Of a DNA stretch of 64,000 nt, positions 32,887-41,835 are shown piece by piece. Where the stretch lies: NCBI RefSeq assembly GCF_003234265.2, contig NZ_CP126256.1, positions 2,356,001 to 2,420,000 on the forward strand, read 5' to 3'. Origin of the DNA: Curtobacterium sp. MCSS17_015. GTDB lineage: Bacteria; Actinomycetota; Actinomycetes; Actinomycetales; Microbacteriaceae. A model generated the notes under the pieces. It had not been told where the DNA came from, searched no databases, and saw nothing but the letters and a program-made list of their open reading frames with translations. Positions within the stretch are counted from its first letter, which is position 1; the number at the start of each line of letters is the position of its first letter. A program made the translations under genes and the position numbers.

Positions 32887-33903
32887 ATGCCCGTCGCCCC
32901 GATCACCCTCGTCTCCGCACTCCACGACGTCGACGCCGCCCGCATCGCCGCGCGCCTGTCCGACGGCCACCGGTTGCACGCCCCGGGCAGCGCGCTGGCC
33001 GCGGCCCGCACGATCGCGGACCGGGCGGAGCGCCTCGGTGACGTCTGCGGCCCCGGTGCCCGACACTCGCTGGTCGTCACCCTGCCGGTCGGTACCGATG
33101 CGCGGGCCGTCGGCATGATGCTCGCGAACGCAGCCCGGGCCGAGACCGGCGACGACCGGGTGCTCCGGCACGTGGTGTCCGTCCTGCGTGCCGACGAGGT
33201 CGAGCACCTGCTCTGGTCCGGCGTCGACGACGCGTTCGTTGCCGGGGAGCGGCTCGCGGCGCTGGTCGAGTACGCGACCGTCATCGTGCTGGACCGAACC
33301 GAGCGGCTACCGCCCGCGCGCCGACGCGCCCTCGTCGCCCTGGTGCACCGGTGCGCACCGCAGGCCGTGGTCCTCGCCGACGCCCGGGTGCGGACCGCCG
33401 AGGACCTGCCGGCCTCGAACGGCGGGGCGGCACGGGTACTGGCGGGTGGAGCCGGGTGGATGCGCGCCCTGTCGAGCGGCGCGGACGAGGTCCGGCCACG
33501 CACGCTCGACGGACTCGTCTCCTTCCGGTACCGGGACCCGCTGCCGTTCCACCCGGCCCGGCTCGCCGACGTCGTCGAACACGACCTGGCCGCCGGACCG
33601 GCCGGCCGGGTGCTCCGGTCCCGTGGCTTCTTCCGTCTCGCCTCCCGACCCGACCACGTCGGCTCCTGGTCGAGCGTCGGCGCGATGCTCGCCCTCGACC
33701 CGACCGCGAACCCGTCCTGGGACGAGGACGCCCCGATCGGGCAGGCACTGTGGTTCGTCGGCGAGGACCTGGACGTCGACCGCGTCACACGAGCCCTCGA
33801 CGGAGCGCTCATCACCCCGACCGAGCTGCTGGCGGGTCCGGGCCTCTGGCGCTCCTGGGCCGACCCGTTCCCGGTCTGGCCGGCGCTGGACCGCGGCGAG
33901 TGA
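32887..33903 (+). CDS. CobW-like protein without GTPase motifs (zinc locus)
   Basis: 338 aa. The CobW C-terminal domain is clear (about 208-335: SFRYRDPLPFHPARLADVV and VLRSRGFFRLASRPDHVGSWSSVGA). The N-terminal half keeps strand-like pieces in register (ITLVSAL; YATVIVLDRTERL) but has no GxxGxGKT, no CxCC metal motif, and DRTE where NKxD should be. COG0523 proteins are GTP-driven zinc chaperones. This one is probably a degenerate family member that cannot hydrolyse GTP by the usual site. Divergence from cysteine-free L36 and the Zur box support a zinc-starvation role. Confidence 0.8.
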   Translation: MPVAPITLVSALHDVDAARIAARLSDGHRLHAPGSALAAARTIADRAERLGDVCGPGARHSLVVTLPVGTDARAVGMMLANAARAETGDDRVLRHVVSVLRADEVEHLLWSGVDDAFVAGERLAALVEYATVIVLDRTERLPPARRRALVALVHRCAPQAVVLADARVRTAEDLPASNGGAARVLAGGAGWMRALSSGADEVRPRTLDGLVSFRYRDPLPFHPARLADVVEHDLAAGPAGRVLRSRGFFRLASRPDHVGSWSSVGAMLALDPTANPSWDEDAPIGQALWFVGEDLDVDRVTRALDGALITPTELLAGPGLWRSWADPFPVWPALDRGE

Positions 33904-33942
33904 CGGCCCAGCGGCGGCAGGACGGCGGCTGCGCGGCCCGGA

Positions 33943-35496
33943 TCAGCGACCTCGATCGGCCGCCGGCTCCGGCTTCGCCGCGTCCACGACACCGAAGGGC
34001 AGATCGCCGAGGTCCAGGTGCGGGTTCGTGTCCTGCGTGCGGACGAGTTCACGTGCCTCGTGGCTGGTCTCCACCGCAGGCATCGACCCCGGGAGCGGGC
34101 GCTGCGAGGACTCCTTCATGCACAACACGCCAACCGCGCCGAGGACGCTCGTGGCCATGAGGAAGTAGGCCGGCGCGAGGTCGTCACCCGTGGCGTCGAG
34201 GAGCGCCTGCACGATGAGGGGCGTCGTCCCGCCGAACACCGCGATCGCGATGTTGTAGGCGAAGCCCATCCCGCCGTAGCGCGTCGAAGTGGGGAAGAGC
34301 GCGGGCAGCGAAGCCGCCTGGTTCGACACCCACAGCGCGGTCATGAGCGCCAGCAGCGCGAGGCCGAGGAGCGTCGACCACTGCTCACCGACACCGATGA
34401 GCACGAACGCCGGCAGCACGAGCACGATGGTCGTCGCAGCGCCGATCCACATCACGGTGCGGCGACCGAGGCGGTCGGACAGACGACCGGTCAACGGGAG
34501 CATGAGCGCGAGGAGCACGAGCACCGGGATCGTCAGCAGCGTGCCGTCGATGGCGGAGTAGCCGAGCGAGTTCGTGAGGTAGGTCGGCATGTAGGACGTC
34601 AGGGCGTACCCGACGGTGTTCGACGCCGCGACGAGCATCACGGCGATGACGATCGGCCGCCAGTACTGCCGGACCATCGCGAACACCGAGGCCGGGCGTC
34701 CCTCGGCGTCGGCACGGGCTTCGGTGGATGCCTCCTGCGCCGCCTGAGTCGCCTGGAACACCGGGGACTCCTCGATGCGCAGGCGGAAGTACACCGCGAC
34801 GACCCCGATCACACCGGCGAGCAGGAACGGCAGACGCCAGCCCCACGCCGTCATCGTCTCCTCGCCGAGCCCGACCTGGAGGCCCGTGACGACCGCTGCG
34901 CCGAGCGCGAAGCCCATGTAGCTGCCGAGGTCGAGGAAACTCGCGAAGAACCCGCGGCGACGGTCGGGCGCGTACTCGGTGATGAACGTGGTGGCGCCGG
35001 CGTACTCACCGCCGGTCGAGAATCCCTGCAGCAGCTTCAGCACGACGAGCAGCACCGGTGCCACCGCTCCGACGAGCGCGTAGTCGGGTAGTACGCCGAT
35101 GAGCACGGTCGATGTGGCCATCATGATGAGCGTCGTGGCCAGGACCTTCTGCCGTCCGATCCGGTCGCCGAGCCGGCCGAAGACGATCCCGCCGAGGGGC
35201 CGCGCGATGTAGGTCGCCGCGAAGACCCCGAGACTGAAGAGGATCTGCACCCCGGGCTCCGCCTCGGGCAGGAACACCCGCCCCATCGTCACGGCGAGGT
35301 AGCCGTAGACGCCGACGTCGTACCACTCCATCGTGTTGCCGACCACCATGCCGCCGACCGCTCGGCGCATCATGCCCTTGTCGACCACGGTGACGTCGCT
35401 CTCGCGGAGCCGACGAGCAGGTCTGCGCTCACGCCTCGCGGAGGATCCGTCGTTCCGGGTGTCGGGGCGCTCGGTACTGCTGGGGTCGGAACCCAT
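33943..35496 (-). CDS. MFS transporter, metabolite:H+ symporter (ProP/KgtP) family
   Basis: 517 aa, 12 spans. VGNTMEWYDVGVYGYLAV in span 1, ARPLGGIVFGRLGDRIGRQK in loop 2-3 and LLQGFSTGGEYAGATTFI in span 4 are the MHS-family signatures shared by ProP, KgtP and related carboxylate, betaine or proline symporters. ATG at 35496 has GAGGAG with a 6-base spacer; the ATG at 35502 sits too close to it. A hydrophilic 40-residue N terminus and a 50-residue C terminus are cytoplasmic. The ligand is not predictable from neighbours. Confidence 0.88.
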   Translation of the reverse strand: MGSDPSSTERPDTRNDGSSARRERRPARRLRESDVTVVDKGMMRRAVGGMVVGNTMEWYDVGVYGYLAVTMGRVFLPEAEPGVQILFSLGVFAATYIARPLGGIVFGRLGDRIGRQKVLATTLIMMATSTVLIGVLPDYALVGAVAPVLLVVLKLLQGFSTGGEYAGATTFITEYAPDRRRGFFASFLDLGSYMGFALGAAVVTGLQVGLGEETMTAWGWRLPFLLAGVIGVVAVYFRLRIEESPVFQATQAAQEASTEARADAEGRPASVFAMVRQYWRPIVIAVMLVAASNTVGYALTSYMPTYLTNSLGYSAIDGTLLTIPVLVLLALMLPLTGRLSDRLGRRTVMWIGAATTIVLVLPAFVLIGVGEQWSTLLGLALLALMTALWVSNQAASLPALFPTSTRYGGMGFAYNIAIAVFGGTTPLIVQALLDATGDDLAPAYFLMATSVLGAVGVLCMKESSQRPLPGSMPAVETSHEARELVRTQDTNPHLDLGDLPFGVVDAAKPEPAADRGR

Positions 35497-35684
35497 CCAC
35501 ATCTCCTCAGGTCGTCAGGCCGGTCGTTCCGGCCTGGAAGCAACAGCCGACGACGTTACCGATCGACTGCCATGTCATCCAGCGGAGACTGCCAGGTTGC
35601 ACGCTGCCCCCCGGACGAGTGCCACGTCGATCAGCAGCCCGCTGCCGATCGGGACGTTCGGTCACAGCCTGGTAACTTCTGGCC

Positions 35685-36209
35685 GTGGCGATCGAACCGG
35701 ACACGAAGAACTGGACCTGGGTCATCGAGTCGGCGTGCCCGGACTGCGGCTTCGACGGCAGCGCGGTGACGATCCGGGACGTGCCGGCGGTCATCGACGC
35801 GAACTCGGACGGGTGGCCCGAGCAACTCCGCCGACCCGACGTGCGGGAGCGCCCGGACGACGCGACCTGGTCACCGCTGGAGTACGGCGCGCACGTCCGT
35901 GACGTCCACCGGAAGATGACGGAGCGCCTCGAGCTGATGCTCGCCGAGGACGATCCGCTCTTCCCGAACTGGGACCAGGACGCGACCGCCGTCGACGAAC
36001 GGTACGGCGAGCAGGACCCCGCGACGGTCGCCGAGGAGCTGCAGGCCGCCGCACGTCGGGCAGCGCACGCCTTCACCGCCGTCCGCGACGACCAGCTCGA
36101 CCGCACCGGACGCCGCTCCGACGGCAGTGGCTTCACGGTCGCGACGCTCGCGGTCTACTACGCCCACGATCCGGTCCACCACCTGTGGGACGTGCAGCAC
36201 GCTCGCTGA
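35685..36209 (+). CDS. DinB family protein
   Basis: 174 aa four-helix DinB/YfiT-like metalloprotein. WSPLEYGAHVRDVHRKM and a late YAHDPVHHLWDV supply the conserved histidines that bind a metal. Such proteins often act as thiol-dependent transferases (mycothiol or bacillithiol); the target is unknown. GTG start with TAACTT (35673-35678) 6 bases upstream indicates a leaderless message. Confidence 0.87.
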   Translation: MAIEPDTKNWTWVIESACPDCGFDGSAVTIRDVPAVIDANSDGWPEQLRRPDVRERPDDATWSPLEYGAHVRDVHRKMTERLELMLAEDDPLFPNWDQDATAVDERYGEQDPATVAEELQAAARRAAHAFTAVRDDQLDRTGRRSDGSGFTVATLAVYYAHDPVHHLWDVQHAR

Positions 36210-36223
36210 GTGATCCGGGCCTC

Positions 36224-36239
36224 CCCGCCGGTCGGCGGG
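36224..36239. terminator. Short CCCGCCG/CGGCGGG hairpin
   Basis: 7-bp stem with a 2-base loop in the 43-bp gap between the convergent DinB and SorC-type genes. It is weaker than the other hairpins and follows a lone CCGGGCCTCCC half of the common terminator. Confidence 0.4.
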
Positions 36240-36252
36240 TCGAAGGCGTCCG

Positions 36253-37338
36253 TCAGGCCAGCGCGTCGAGCAACGCCCGGGCAGTCGCCGCGTCGGTGAC
36301 CAGCTCGTTCACGAGGCGGCCCCGCACCGCACTGATGATGCTCGGGACCTTGACCGCGCCGACGGCCACGCCGACCGCGTGCGGCACCGCGGCGAGGACC
36401 TGACGAGAGGTCCGCACCATCCGCTCGCTGCCGGGGAACTCGATGGCCTCGCCGTCGGGACCGGTGAAGTTCAGGCAGACGTCGCCCGTCGCCCGGTCGA
36501 ACACGGCGTCGTCGACGGGCAGGCCGCGGGCCATCGCGTCCCGGGTCACGACCGGCGCGCCGATCCCGAGGATCGCCCCCTTCGCCCGCCCCCAGAGGCC
36601 GACGACGTGCTGGAACGCGGGGTCCTCGTCCAGGGAGGCCCGGAGCGCCTCCGACGGGAGCGCCTGCGCGAACAGGAAAGCCGGGATCGCCCCGGACCGC
36701 TCCGCGGCCGCGCGGGTGATCTCGTTGGTCTGGAACCACTGGTTCGGGTCGGCCTGGCCCCCCACGGTCGGGACGAGCTGCACGCCGGGCATCGGGGGCA
36801 TCGCGCCGTGCGCGATGGCGTGCACCGTGCTGCCCGACGACATGAGGACGGCGTCGCCCGGCACGAGTCCCATCCCCTCGACCGCGGCGGCCACCGGTTC
36901 GGCGAGGTCGACGCCCAGGGTCGCCCCGTGCGTCACTGCGGTGACGTACACGGCCTGCAGCCCGAGCACCACGCGCAACCGCTCGGCCAGGGCGACGGTC
37001 TCGTCCTGGAACGGGTCGACGACCTCGATCCGGACGAGACCGGCGCGTCGGGCCTCGGACACCAGGCGGCTCACGGTCGGGCGGGAGACGCCGAGCCAAG
37101 ACGCGATCTCGCTCTGGGTGGCGTCCTCGAGGTAGTACATCCGAGCCGCCTGGTACACGGTGTCGAGCGGGAAGCGCGAGCGACCGGCGTCCGGTGCGGC
37201 CACGGCATGCTCGGGCGGGACGCTGCCCGCCCGTGCGGTGCCGGACGACGCGTCGCCGCGAGCGGTGTCGGCGGGCGTCGTGTCGTCGGACGCGGGGTCG
37301 CCGGCAGGTGTCGGGCCGGACGGGGCTGGGACGGACAT
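36253..37338 (-). CDS. SorC/DeoR-type sugar-binding regulator (polyol cluster)
   Basis: 361 aa. About 70 N-terminal residues are low-complexity Ala/Pro/Thr/Asp, unlike most SorC proteins. They precede the HTH (YYLEDATQSEIASWLGVSRPTVSRLVSEA, about 85-115) and the SorC sensor domain (VLMSSGSTVHAIA, LGIGAPVVTRDAM, near-terminal AVGAVKVPSIISAVRGRLVNELVTD). It lies just downstream of and on the same strand as the SDR gene, next to the threitol-type kinase and isomerase genes, and is their likely regulator, sensing a tetrose phosphate (inferred). Confidence 0.88.
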   Translation of the reverse strand: MSVPAPSGPTPAGDPASDDTTPADTARGDASSGTARAGSVPPEHAVAAPDAGRSRFPLDTVYQAARMYYLEDATQSEIASWLGVSRPTVSRLVSEARRAGLVRIEVVDPFQDETVALAERLRVVLGLQAVYVTAVTHGATLGVDLAEPVAAAVEGMGLVPGDAVLMSSGSTVHAIAHGAMPPMPGVQLVPTVGGQADPNQWFQTNEITRAAAERSGAIPAFLFAQALPSEALRASLDEDPAFQHVVGLWGRAKGAILGIGAPVVTRDAMARGLPVDDAVFDRATGDVCLNFTGPDGEAIEFPGSERMVRTSRQVLAAVPHAVGVAVGAVKVPSIISAVRGRLVNELVTDAATARALLDALA

Positions 37339-37411
37339 CGAGCGCGGGCCTCCCGGGGTGACGTCGTCGGGCGGACGCCGGGACGACACCGCGATCGTAG
37401 CGTCGGGCGCC

Positions 37412-38242
37412 CTACCGGATCGTGAACCCCCCGTCCACCCGGAGGTCCGCACCGTTCACCATCGCGGCCGACTCCCCGGCGAGGAACAGCACCGCCGCCG
37501 CGATCTCGTCCGGCGTCGCGAACCGACCGGTCGGGATCTCGTCCTGGTGGCGGAGCCCGGCCTCGTTCGCCCACGCCGAGCGGCCGAGCGCGGTGAGCAC
37601 GACCGTCGGCGACACGGTGTTGACGGTCACGCCACGGCGCCCCCACTCGAGCGCGAGCACCCGGGTGAGCCCGAGGACCCCGGCCTTCGACGCGCAGTAG
37701 GCGGCATGTCCGTCGATGCCGACGTGCGCGGCCTGCGACGCGATGGTCACGACACGACCGTGGCCCGCGGCCAGCATGTGGCGACCGACCGCCTGCGTGA
37801 CGCGGTGGGTGCCGGTGAGGTTCACCGCGAGCGTCCGGGCCCAGGCGTCGGCACCGAGTTCCTCGGCCGGTGCGAGCGCGACGATGCCCGCGCAGTTGAC
37901 CAGGACGTCGATGCGGCCGGTGGCGTCGACGACCTCGGCGACCGCCCGCTCGACCGAGTCCTGGTCGGTGACGTCGCACGCGGTGCCGAGGTGCCCGGAG
38001 CCGGCGAGTGCGTCGGCGGCAGCGGTCGAGGCGTCGGCGCGGACGTCGAGCACGGCGACCCGGGCCCCGCGGTCGGCGAGGGCGTGCGCGACCGCGTTGC
38101 CGATGCCGGACGCGGCGCCGGTGACCACCGCGACGCGACCGGAGAACGGGTTGCCGTGGTCGAGGCGTTCCGGTCCGGGGCGGAGTGCGGCGGCGAACTC
38201 CTCCGTCGTGGTGGATGGGTGGTGGTTCGGAGACGTGGGCAT
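37412..38242 (-). CDS. SDR polyol dehydrogenase, probable D-threitol dehydrogenase
   Basis: 276 aa classical short-chain dehydrogenase. NAD-binding TGAASGIG (41-48), NCAG, the catalytic Ser in TIASQAAH and the YCASK Tyr/Lys pair are present; Asp in VLDVRAD suggests NAD+ preference. Divergence from a DhaK-DhaL kinase and an RpiB-type isomerase reproduces the D-threitol pathway described in Mycobacterium smegmatis (DthD, DerK, DerI), where this enzyme oxidises D-threitol to D-erythrulose. General polyol or ketoreductase activity is the alternative. A GGGTATGTTACCC repeat overlaps its -10 region. Confidence 0.83.
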   Translation of the reverse strand: MPTSPNHHPSTTTEEFAAALRPGPERLDHGNPFSGRVAVVTGAASGIGNAVAHALADRGARVAVLDVRADASTAAADALAGSGHLGTACDVTDQDSVERAVAEVVDATGRIDVLVNCAGIVALAPAEELGADAWARTLAVNLTGTHRVTQAVGRHMLAAGHGRVVTIASQAAHVGIDGHAAYCASKAGVLGLTRVLALEWGRRGVTVNTVSPTVVLTALGRSAWANEAGLRHQDEIPTGRFATPDEIAAAVLFLAGESAAMVNGADLRVDGGFTIR

Positions 38243-38246
38243 GAGT

Positions 38247-38259
38247 GGGTAACATACCC
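38247..38259. promoter_or_regulatory. Inverted repeat GGGTAACATACCC over the SDR -10 box
   Basis: GGGTA and TACCC arms flank ACA. On the minus strand the centre contains TATGTT (38251-38256), 8 bases upstream of the SDR start, so a repressor here would directly occlude the promoter of a leaderless mRNA. It lies in the divergent gap with the kinase gene. Confidence 0.5.
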
Positions 38260-38356
38260 GATGTCAGATACTCCTGCGATCGAGAGAGCCCCTGCGCGCC
38301 GCGACGCCACCTGACCCGTTCCGTTCCACCCATCCGTCTCTCGAGGAGGACCACAC

Positions 38357-40168
38357 ATGACCACCATCTGCGACGACGCCGACGAGTTCGCCGAGGACCA
38401 GCTCGCCGGTTGGCTCGCCCTGTACGCCGACCGCGTCCGCGGTGTCACCGGCGGTGTCGTGACCCTGCCGACGGCCGACTCCGATCCGCAGGTCGCCGTC
38501 GTCGTCGGCGGAGGTTCGGGCCACTACCCCGCGTTCAGCGGCCTGGTCGGACCAGGACTCGCCACCGGTGCCGTCGTCGGCAACGTCTTCACGTCACCGT
38601 CAGCCGCCCAGGTGTACTCGGTCGCGAAGGCTGCCGACCAGGGCCGCGGGGTCGTCCTGTCCTTCGGCAACTACGCCGGCGACACGATGAACTTCGGGAT
38701 CGCGGCCGAACGGCTCCGTGCGGCCGGCATCGACACCCGGATCGTGGTGGTCACCGACGACGTCGCCTCGGCGGACGAGGTCGAGCGGCGTCGGGGCATC
38801 GCGGGCGACTTCGCCGTCTGCAAGGCCATGGGCGCCGCCGCGGCCGAGGGCGCCTCCCTCGACGAGGTCGAGCGCATCGGGAACCGCGCGAACGAGCGCA
38901 CCCGGACCATCGGCGTCGCCTTCTCCGGCTGCACCATGCCGGGAGCCGAGCGCCCGCTGTTCACCGTGCCGGACGGGCACCTCGGTCTCGGTCTCGGCAT
39001 CCACGGCGAGCCCGGCATCCGGGACGTCCCGCTCCTGCCGGCACGGGCGCTCGCCGAGCTGCTCGTCGACCGTCTGCTCACCGAGCGCCCGACGGGTGCC
39101 GGGGTCGGCGGGCGGGTCGCCCCCGTCCTCAACGGGCTCGGGGACACGAAGTACGAAGAGCTCTTCCTGCTCTGGGGCCGGATCGCACCGCTCCTCGAAC
39201 GGGCCGGTCTCGACGTCGTCCAGCCCGAGGTCGGCGAACTCGTCACCAGCCTCGACATGGGCGGGTGCTCCCTCACCCTGCAGTGGCTCGACGACGAGCT
39301 CGAGCGACTCTGGCGCGCGGACGCGTACGCCCCGGCCTACCGCAAGGTGGCCGCGCCCGTCGCGGCCCTCGTCCCCGCGGCCGCCGTGACGGAGGCGGCG
39401 GACACCGCGACCGTCGTGCCGGACGCCACCCCGGCCTCCCGGCTGGCCGCCGACACGGTCCGGGTGTCCGTGGCCGCGGTGGACCGGCTGCTCCGCGACC
39501 AGGAACTCGAGCTCGGCCGCATCGACGCCGTCGCCGGTGACGGCGACCACGGCCGAGGGATGGTGAAGGGCGTCGGCGCGGCCCGACGGGCAGTCGAGCG
39601 CACGGACGCGTCAGCGGGCGTCGGGTTCCTGCTCGGCCGTGCCGGCGAGGCCTGGGCGGCGGAGGCCGGCGGCACCTCGGGTGTGCTCTGGGGCGCCGCG
39701 CTCGAGGCGTTCGGCGCGTCGCTCGGCGACGACGTCGACGAGGTCACCCCGCCGCGCCTGGTCGAGGCGACCCGGGCGTTCGCGGACGCCATCGTCCGAC
39801 TCGGGCGGGCGCAGCGCGGTGACAAGACCCTGCTCGACGCCCTGCTGCCGTTCGTCGAGACACTCGACGCCGCGGTGGCCGAGGGCATCCCGCTCCCCGA
39901 GGCCTGGACCACCGCAGCCCGCGCCGCACGGGCCGGAGCGGCGGCGACGGCCGCACTCACCCCGCGTGTCGGTCGCGCCCGCCCCCTGGCCGAGAAGAGC
40001 ATCGGCACCCCCGACGCCGGGGCGGTCTCGATGGCGATGGTCCTGACCCGTCTCGGCGAGGTCCTGACCCGTCCCGCCCGGGTCCACCCCGACCGGGCGA
40101 CCGAGTCCGACACCACCACCACCACCGAGGCCGCTCCCGCGGTCCTCTCCGAAGGAGTCCACGCATGA
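38357..40168 (+). CDS. DhaK-DhaL ketose kinase, probable D-erythrulose 4-kinase
   Basis: 603 aa single-chain kinase. DhaK domain (1-335) with GGGSGH (51-56) and the covalent substrate His216 (GLGIHGEPG); DhaL ATP domain (about 370-575) with Mg-binding DGDHG (395-399) and a GGTSGVLWG loop. ATP-dependent dihydroxyacetone kinases have this layout, as does D-erythrulose 4-kinase DerK. Coupling to an RpiB-type isomerase (ATGA overlap) favours erythrulose. GAGGAGG precedes the ATG. Glycerone (dihydroxyacetone) kinase is the alternative and glpD lies 6 kb away. Confidence 0.85.
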   Translation: MTTICDDADEFAEDQLAGWLALYADRVRGVTGGVVTLPTADSDPQVAVVVGGGSGHYPAFSGLVGPGLATGAVVGNVFTSPSAAQVYSVAKAADQGRGVVLSFGNYAGDTMNFGIAAERLRAAGIDTRIVVVTDDVASADEVERRRGIAGDFAVCKAMGAAAAEGASLDEVERIGNRANERTRTIGVAFSGCTMPGAERPLFTVPDGHLGLGLGIHGEPGIRDVPLLPARALAELLVDRLLTERPTGAGVGGRVAPVLNGLGDTKYEELFLLWGRIAPLLERAGLDVVQPEVGELVTSLDMGGCSLTLQWLDDELERLWRADAYAPAYRKVAAPVAALVPAAAVTEAADTATVVPDATPASRLAADTVRVSVAAVDRLLRDQELELGRIDAVAGDGDHGRGMVKGVGAARRAVERTDASAGVGFLLGRAGEAWAAEAGGTSGVLWGAALEAFGASLGDDVDEVTPPRLVEATRAFADAIVRLGRAQRGDKTLLDALLPFVETLDAAVAEGIPLPEAWTTAARAARAGAAATAALTPRVGRARPLAEKSIGTPDAGAVSMAMVLTRLGEVLTRPARVHPDRATESDTTTTTEAAPAVLSEGVHA

Positions 40169-40626
40169 GCTTCCGCATCGTCATCGGGTCCGACGACGCC
40201 GGCCACACCCTGAAGGAGGTCCTCCGCGCCGACCTCGCCGTCGACCCCCGCGTCCGGGACCTCGTCGACGTCGGGGTCGACGCCGACGGCCACACTCCCT
40301 ACCCGCACGTCGCCGTCGAGGCGGCCCGACTCGTCGCCTCCGGGTCCGCCGACCGGGCGTTGCTCGTCTGTGGGACCGGGCTCGGCGTGGCGATCAGCGC
40401 GAACAAGGTCCCGGGCATCCGGGCCGTCACCGCACACGACCCCTTCAGCGTCGAGCGCTCCGTACTGTCCAACGACGCGCAGGTGCTGTGCCTCGGGCAG
40501 CGGGTGATCGGCACCGAGCTCGCTCGTCGTCTGGTGCGCGAGTGGCTCGGGTACACCTTCGACCCGACGTCGTCGAGCGCCGAGAAGGTCGACGTGATCC
40601 GGTCGTACGAGCGCCCGACGGCGTGA
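40165..40626 (+). CDS. RpiB/LacAB-type isomerase, probable erythrulose-4-phosphate isomerase
   Basis: 153 aa. [13 protein letters not shown], the active-site Cys in [16 protein letters not shown] and [22 protein letters not shown] are RpiB/LacB features. After a DerK-type kinase it should convert D-erythrulose 4-phosphate to D-erythrose 4-phosphate (DerI), which enters the pentose phosphate pathway. Ribose-5-phosphate isomerase B is the generic annotation and remains possible. Confidence 0.85.
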   Translation: MSFRIVIGSDDAGHTLKEVLRADLAVDPRVRDLVDVGVDADGHTPYPHVAVEAARLVASGSADRALLVCGTGLGVAISANKVPGIRAVTAHDPFSVERSVLSNDAQVLCLGQRVIGTELARRLVREWLGYTFDPTSSSAEKVDVIRSYERPTA

Positions 40627-40635
40627 TCCGACGCC

Positions 40636-40674
40636 CGCTGTGCTCCGGCCACCGGACGTGGCCGGAGCACAGCG
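40636..40674 (+). terminator. 17-bp perfect hairpin after the polyol operon
   Basis: Arms 40636-40652 and 40658-40674 with a 5-base loop, followed by TTCTGT. It ends the kinase-isomerase transcript. Confidence 0.88.
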
Positions 40675-40755
40675 TTCTGTCGGTTCTCGGACGTACCGTG
40701 CTCCCGACCCGCGACGCATGACCGCGAGTCCGATGCTCGACCGAGGGGAAGTCCC

Positions 40756-41835
40756 ATGAAGAAGTCCGTCTGGCTGCCGGCGGTCATCGCACCCGTCGTC
40801 GTCGCCGGTGCCGTCGCCGCCCCCGCGCTGGCCGGCGCCGCCACCACCCCGGTCGCCGGGAACGACCCGACCGCCGCCGCGGTCATCGCCAGCATCGCGG
40901 AGTCCTCGGACGCGCAGTACTCCGGCAAGCTCTCGCAGTCGAGCGACCTCGGGCTCCCGGAGCTGCCCAGCGGCTCGGGCGGCTCGTCCCTCGAGGGCGA
41001 CGCGTCGGACGCACTCGGGCTGTTGACCGCGTCGCACACCGCCAGGGTCTACGTCGACGGTGCGGACAAGCAGCGCATCCAGGTGACCGAGCAGCTCGCC
41101 GAGCAGGACCTCGTCCGCAACGGGGACACCGTGTGGACCTGGGACTCCGAGGAACGGACGGCGACGCGGGTGACGCTCCCGAGCCGCACGGACGAGACGC
41201 CGGGCAGCGGGACCACCACCCCGACCGAGGTCGCCGAGCGTGCGATCGACGCCATCACGCCCACCACCACGGTGTCGAAGCCGGTCGCGACCTCGGTCGC
41301 CGGACACGACGCATGGCTGCTGACCCTCACGCCGAAGTCCTCCGACACCCTCGTCGGCACCGTGCAGCTCGCCGTCGACCAGCAGACCGGCCTGCCGTTG
41401 CGCGCCGCCGTCACCGCTGCGGGCGAGGACGACCCGGCGTTCCAGGTGGGCTTCACGAGCCTCGACTACGGCGCTCCGGCGTCCCGCTTGTTCGACTTCA
41501 CGCCGCCGAGCGGTGCGGACGTGACCACGAAGGACCTCTCCGACGTCGACCCCGGTACCGGCCACGCCGACGGCAGCGCGGGCCACGACGGGGCGGAACA
41601 CGCCGGAGCGACGGTCTCCGGCAGCGGCTGGGACACCGTCGTGACGCTCCCCGCGGGGACCGCCGACCAGGCCGGCCTCGGGACGGACGCCGCCGGCCTC
41701 CTCGACCAGCTGACGACCTCGGTCGCCGGTGGTCGTGCCGTGCAGACCTCGCTCGTCTCCGTGTACCTGACGGACGACGGCCGGGTCCTCGCGGGCGCGG
41801 TGCCGGTCGCGGCACTGGTCGCCGCGGCGAAGTGA
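40756..41835 (+). CDS. Secreted LolA-like (DUF2092-type) protein
   Basis: 359 aa. Sec signal peptide (MKKSVWLPAVIAPVVVAGAVAAPALA, cleavage after ALA near residue 26 by eye). The mature part has repeated beta-strand segments (RIQVTEQLAEQDLVRNGDTVWTWDS; LTLTPKSSDTLVGTVQLAVDQQTGLPLRA; FTSLDYG) like LolA/RseB-type half-barrels that bind lipid or hydrophobic tails. A Gly/His/Asp-rich linker separates a C-terminal 90-residue segment. Coupled by GTGA to an ABC ATPase and then a permease, it may hand or receive substrate outside the membrane. Confidence 0.75.
   Translation: MKKSVWLPAVIAPVVVAGAVAAPALAGAATTPVAGNDPTAAAVIASIAESSDAQYSGKLSQSSDLGLPELPSGSGGSSLEGDASDALGLLTASHTARVYVDGADKQRIQVTEQLAEQDLVRNGDTVWTWDSEERTATRVTLPSRTDETPGSGTTTPTEVAERAIDAITPTTTVSKPVATSVAGHDAWLLTLTPKSSDTLVGTVQLAVDQQTGLPLRAAVTAAGEDDPAFQVGFTSLDYGAPASRLFDFTPPSGADVTTKDLSDVDPGTGHADGSAGHDGAEHAGATVSGSGWDTVVTLPAGTADQAGLGTDAAGLLDQLTTSVAGGRAVQTSLVSVYLTDDGRVLAGAVPVAALVAAAK

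Noticed and set aside
35563..35598. Direct repeat of GACTGCCA upstream of the DinB gene
   Set aside because: Only two copies of 8 bases without symmetry. This is within chance for the region.
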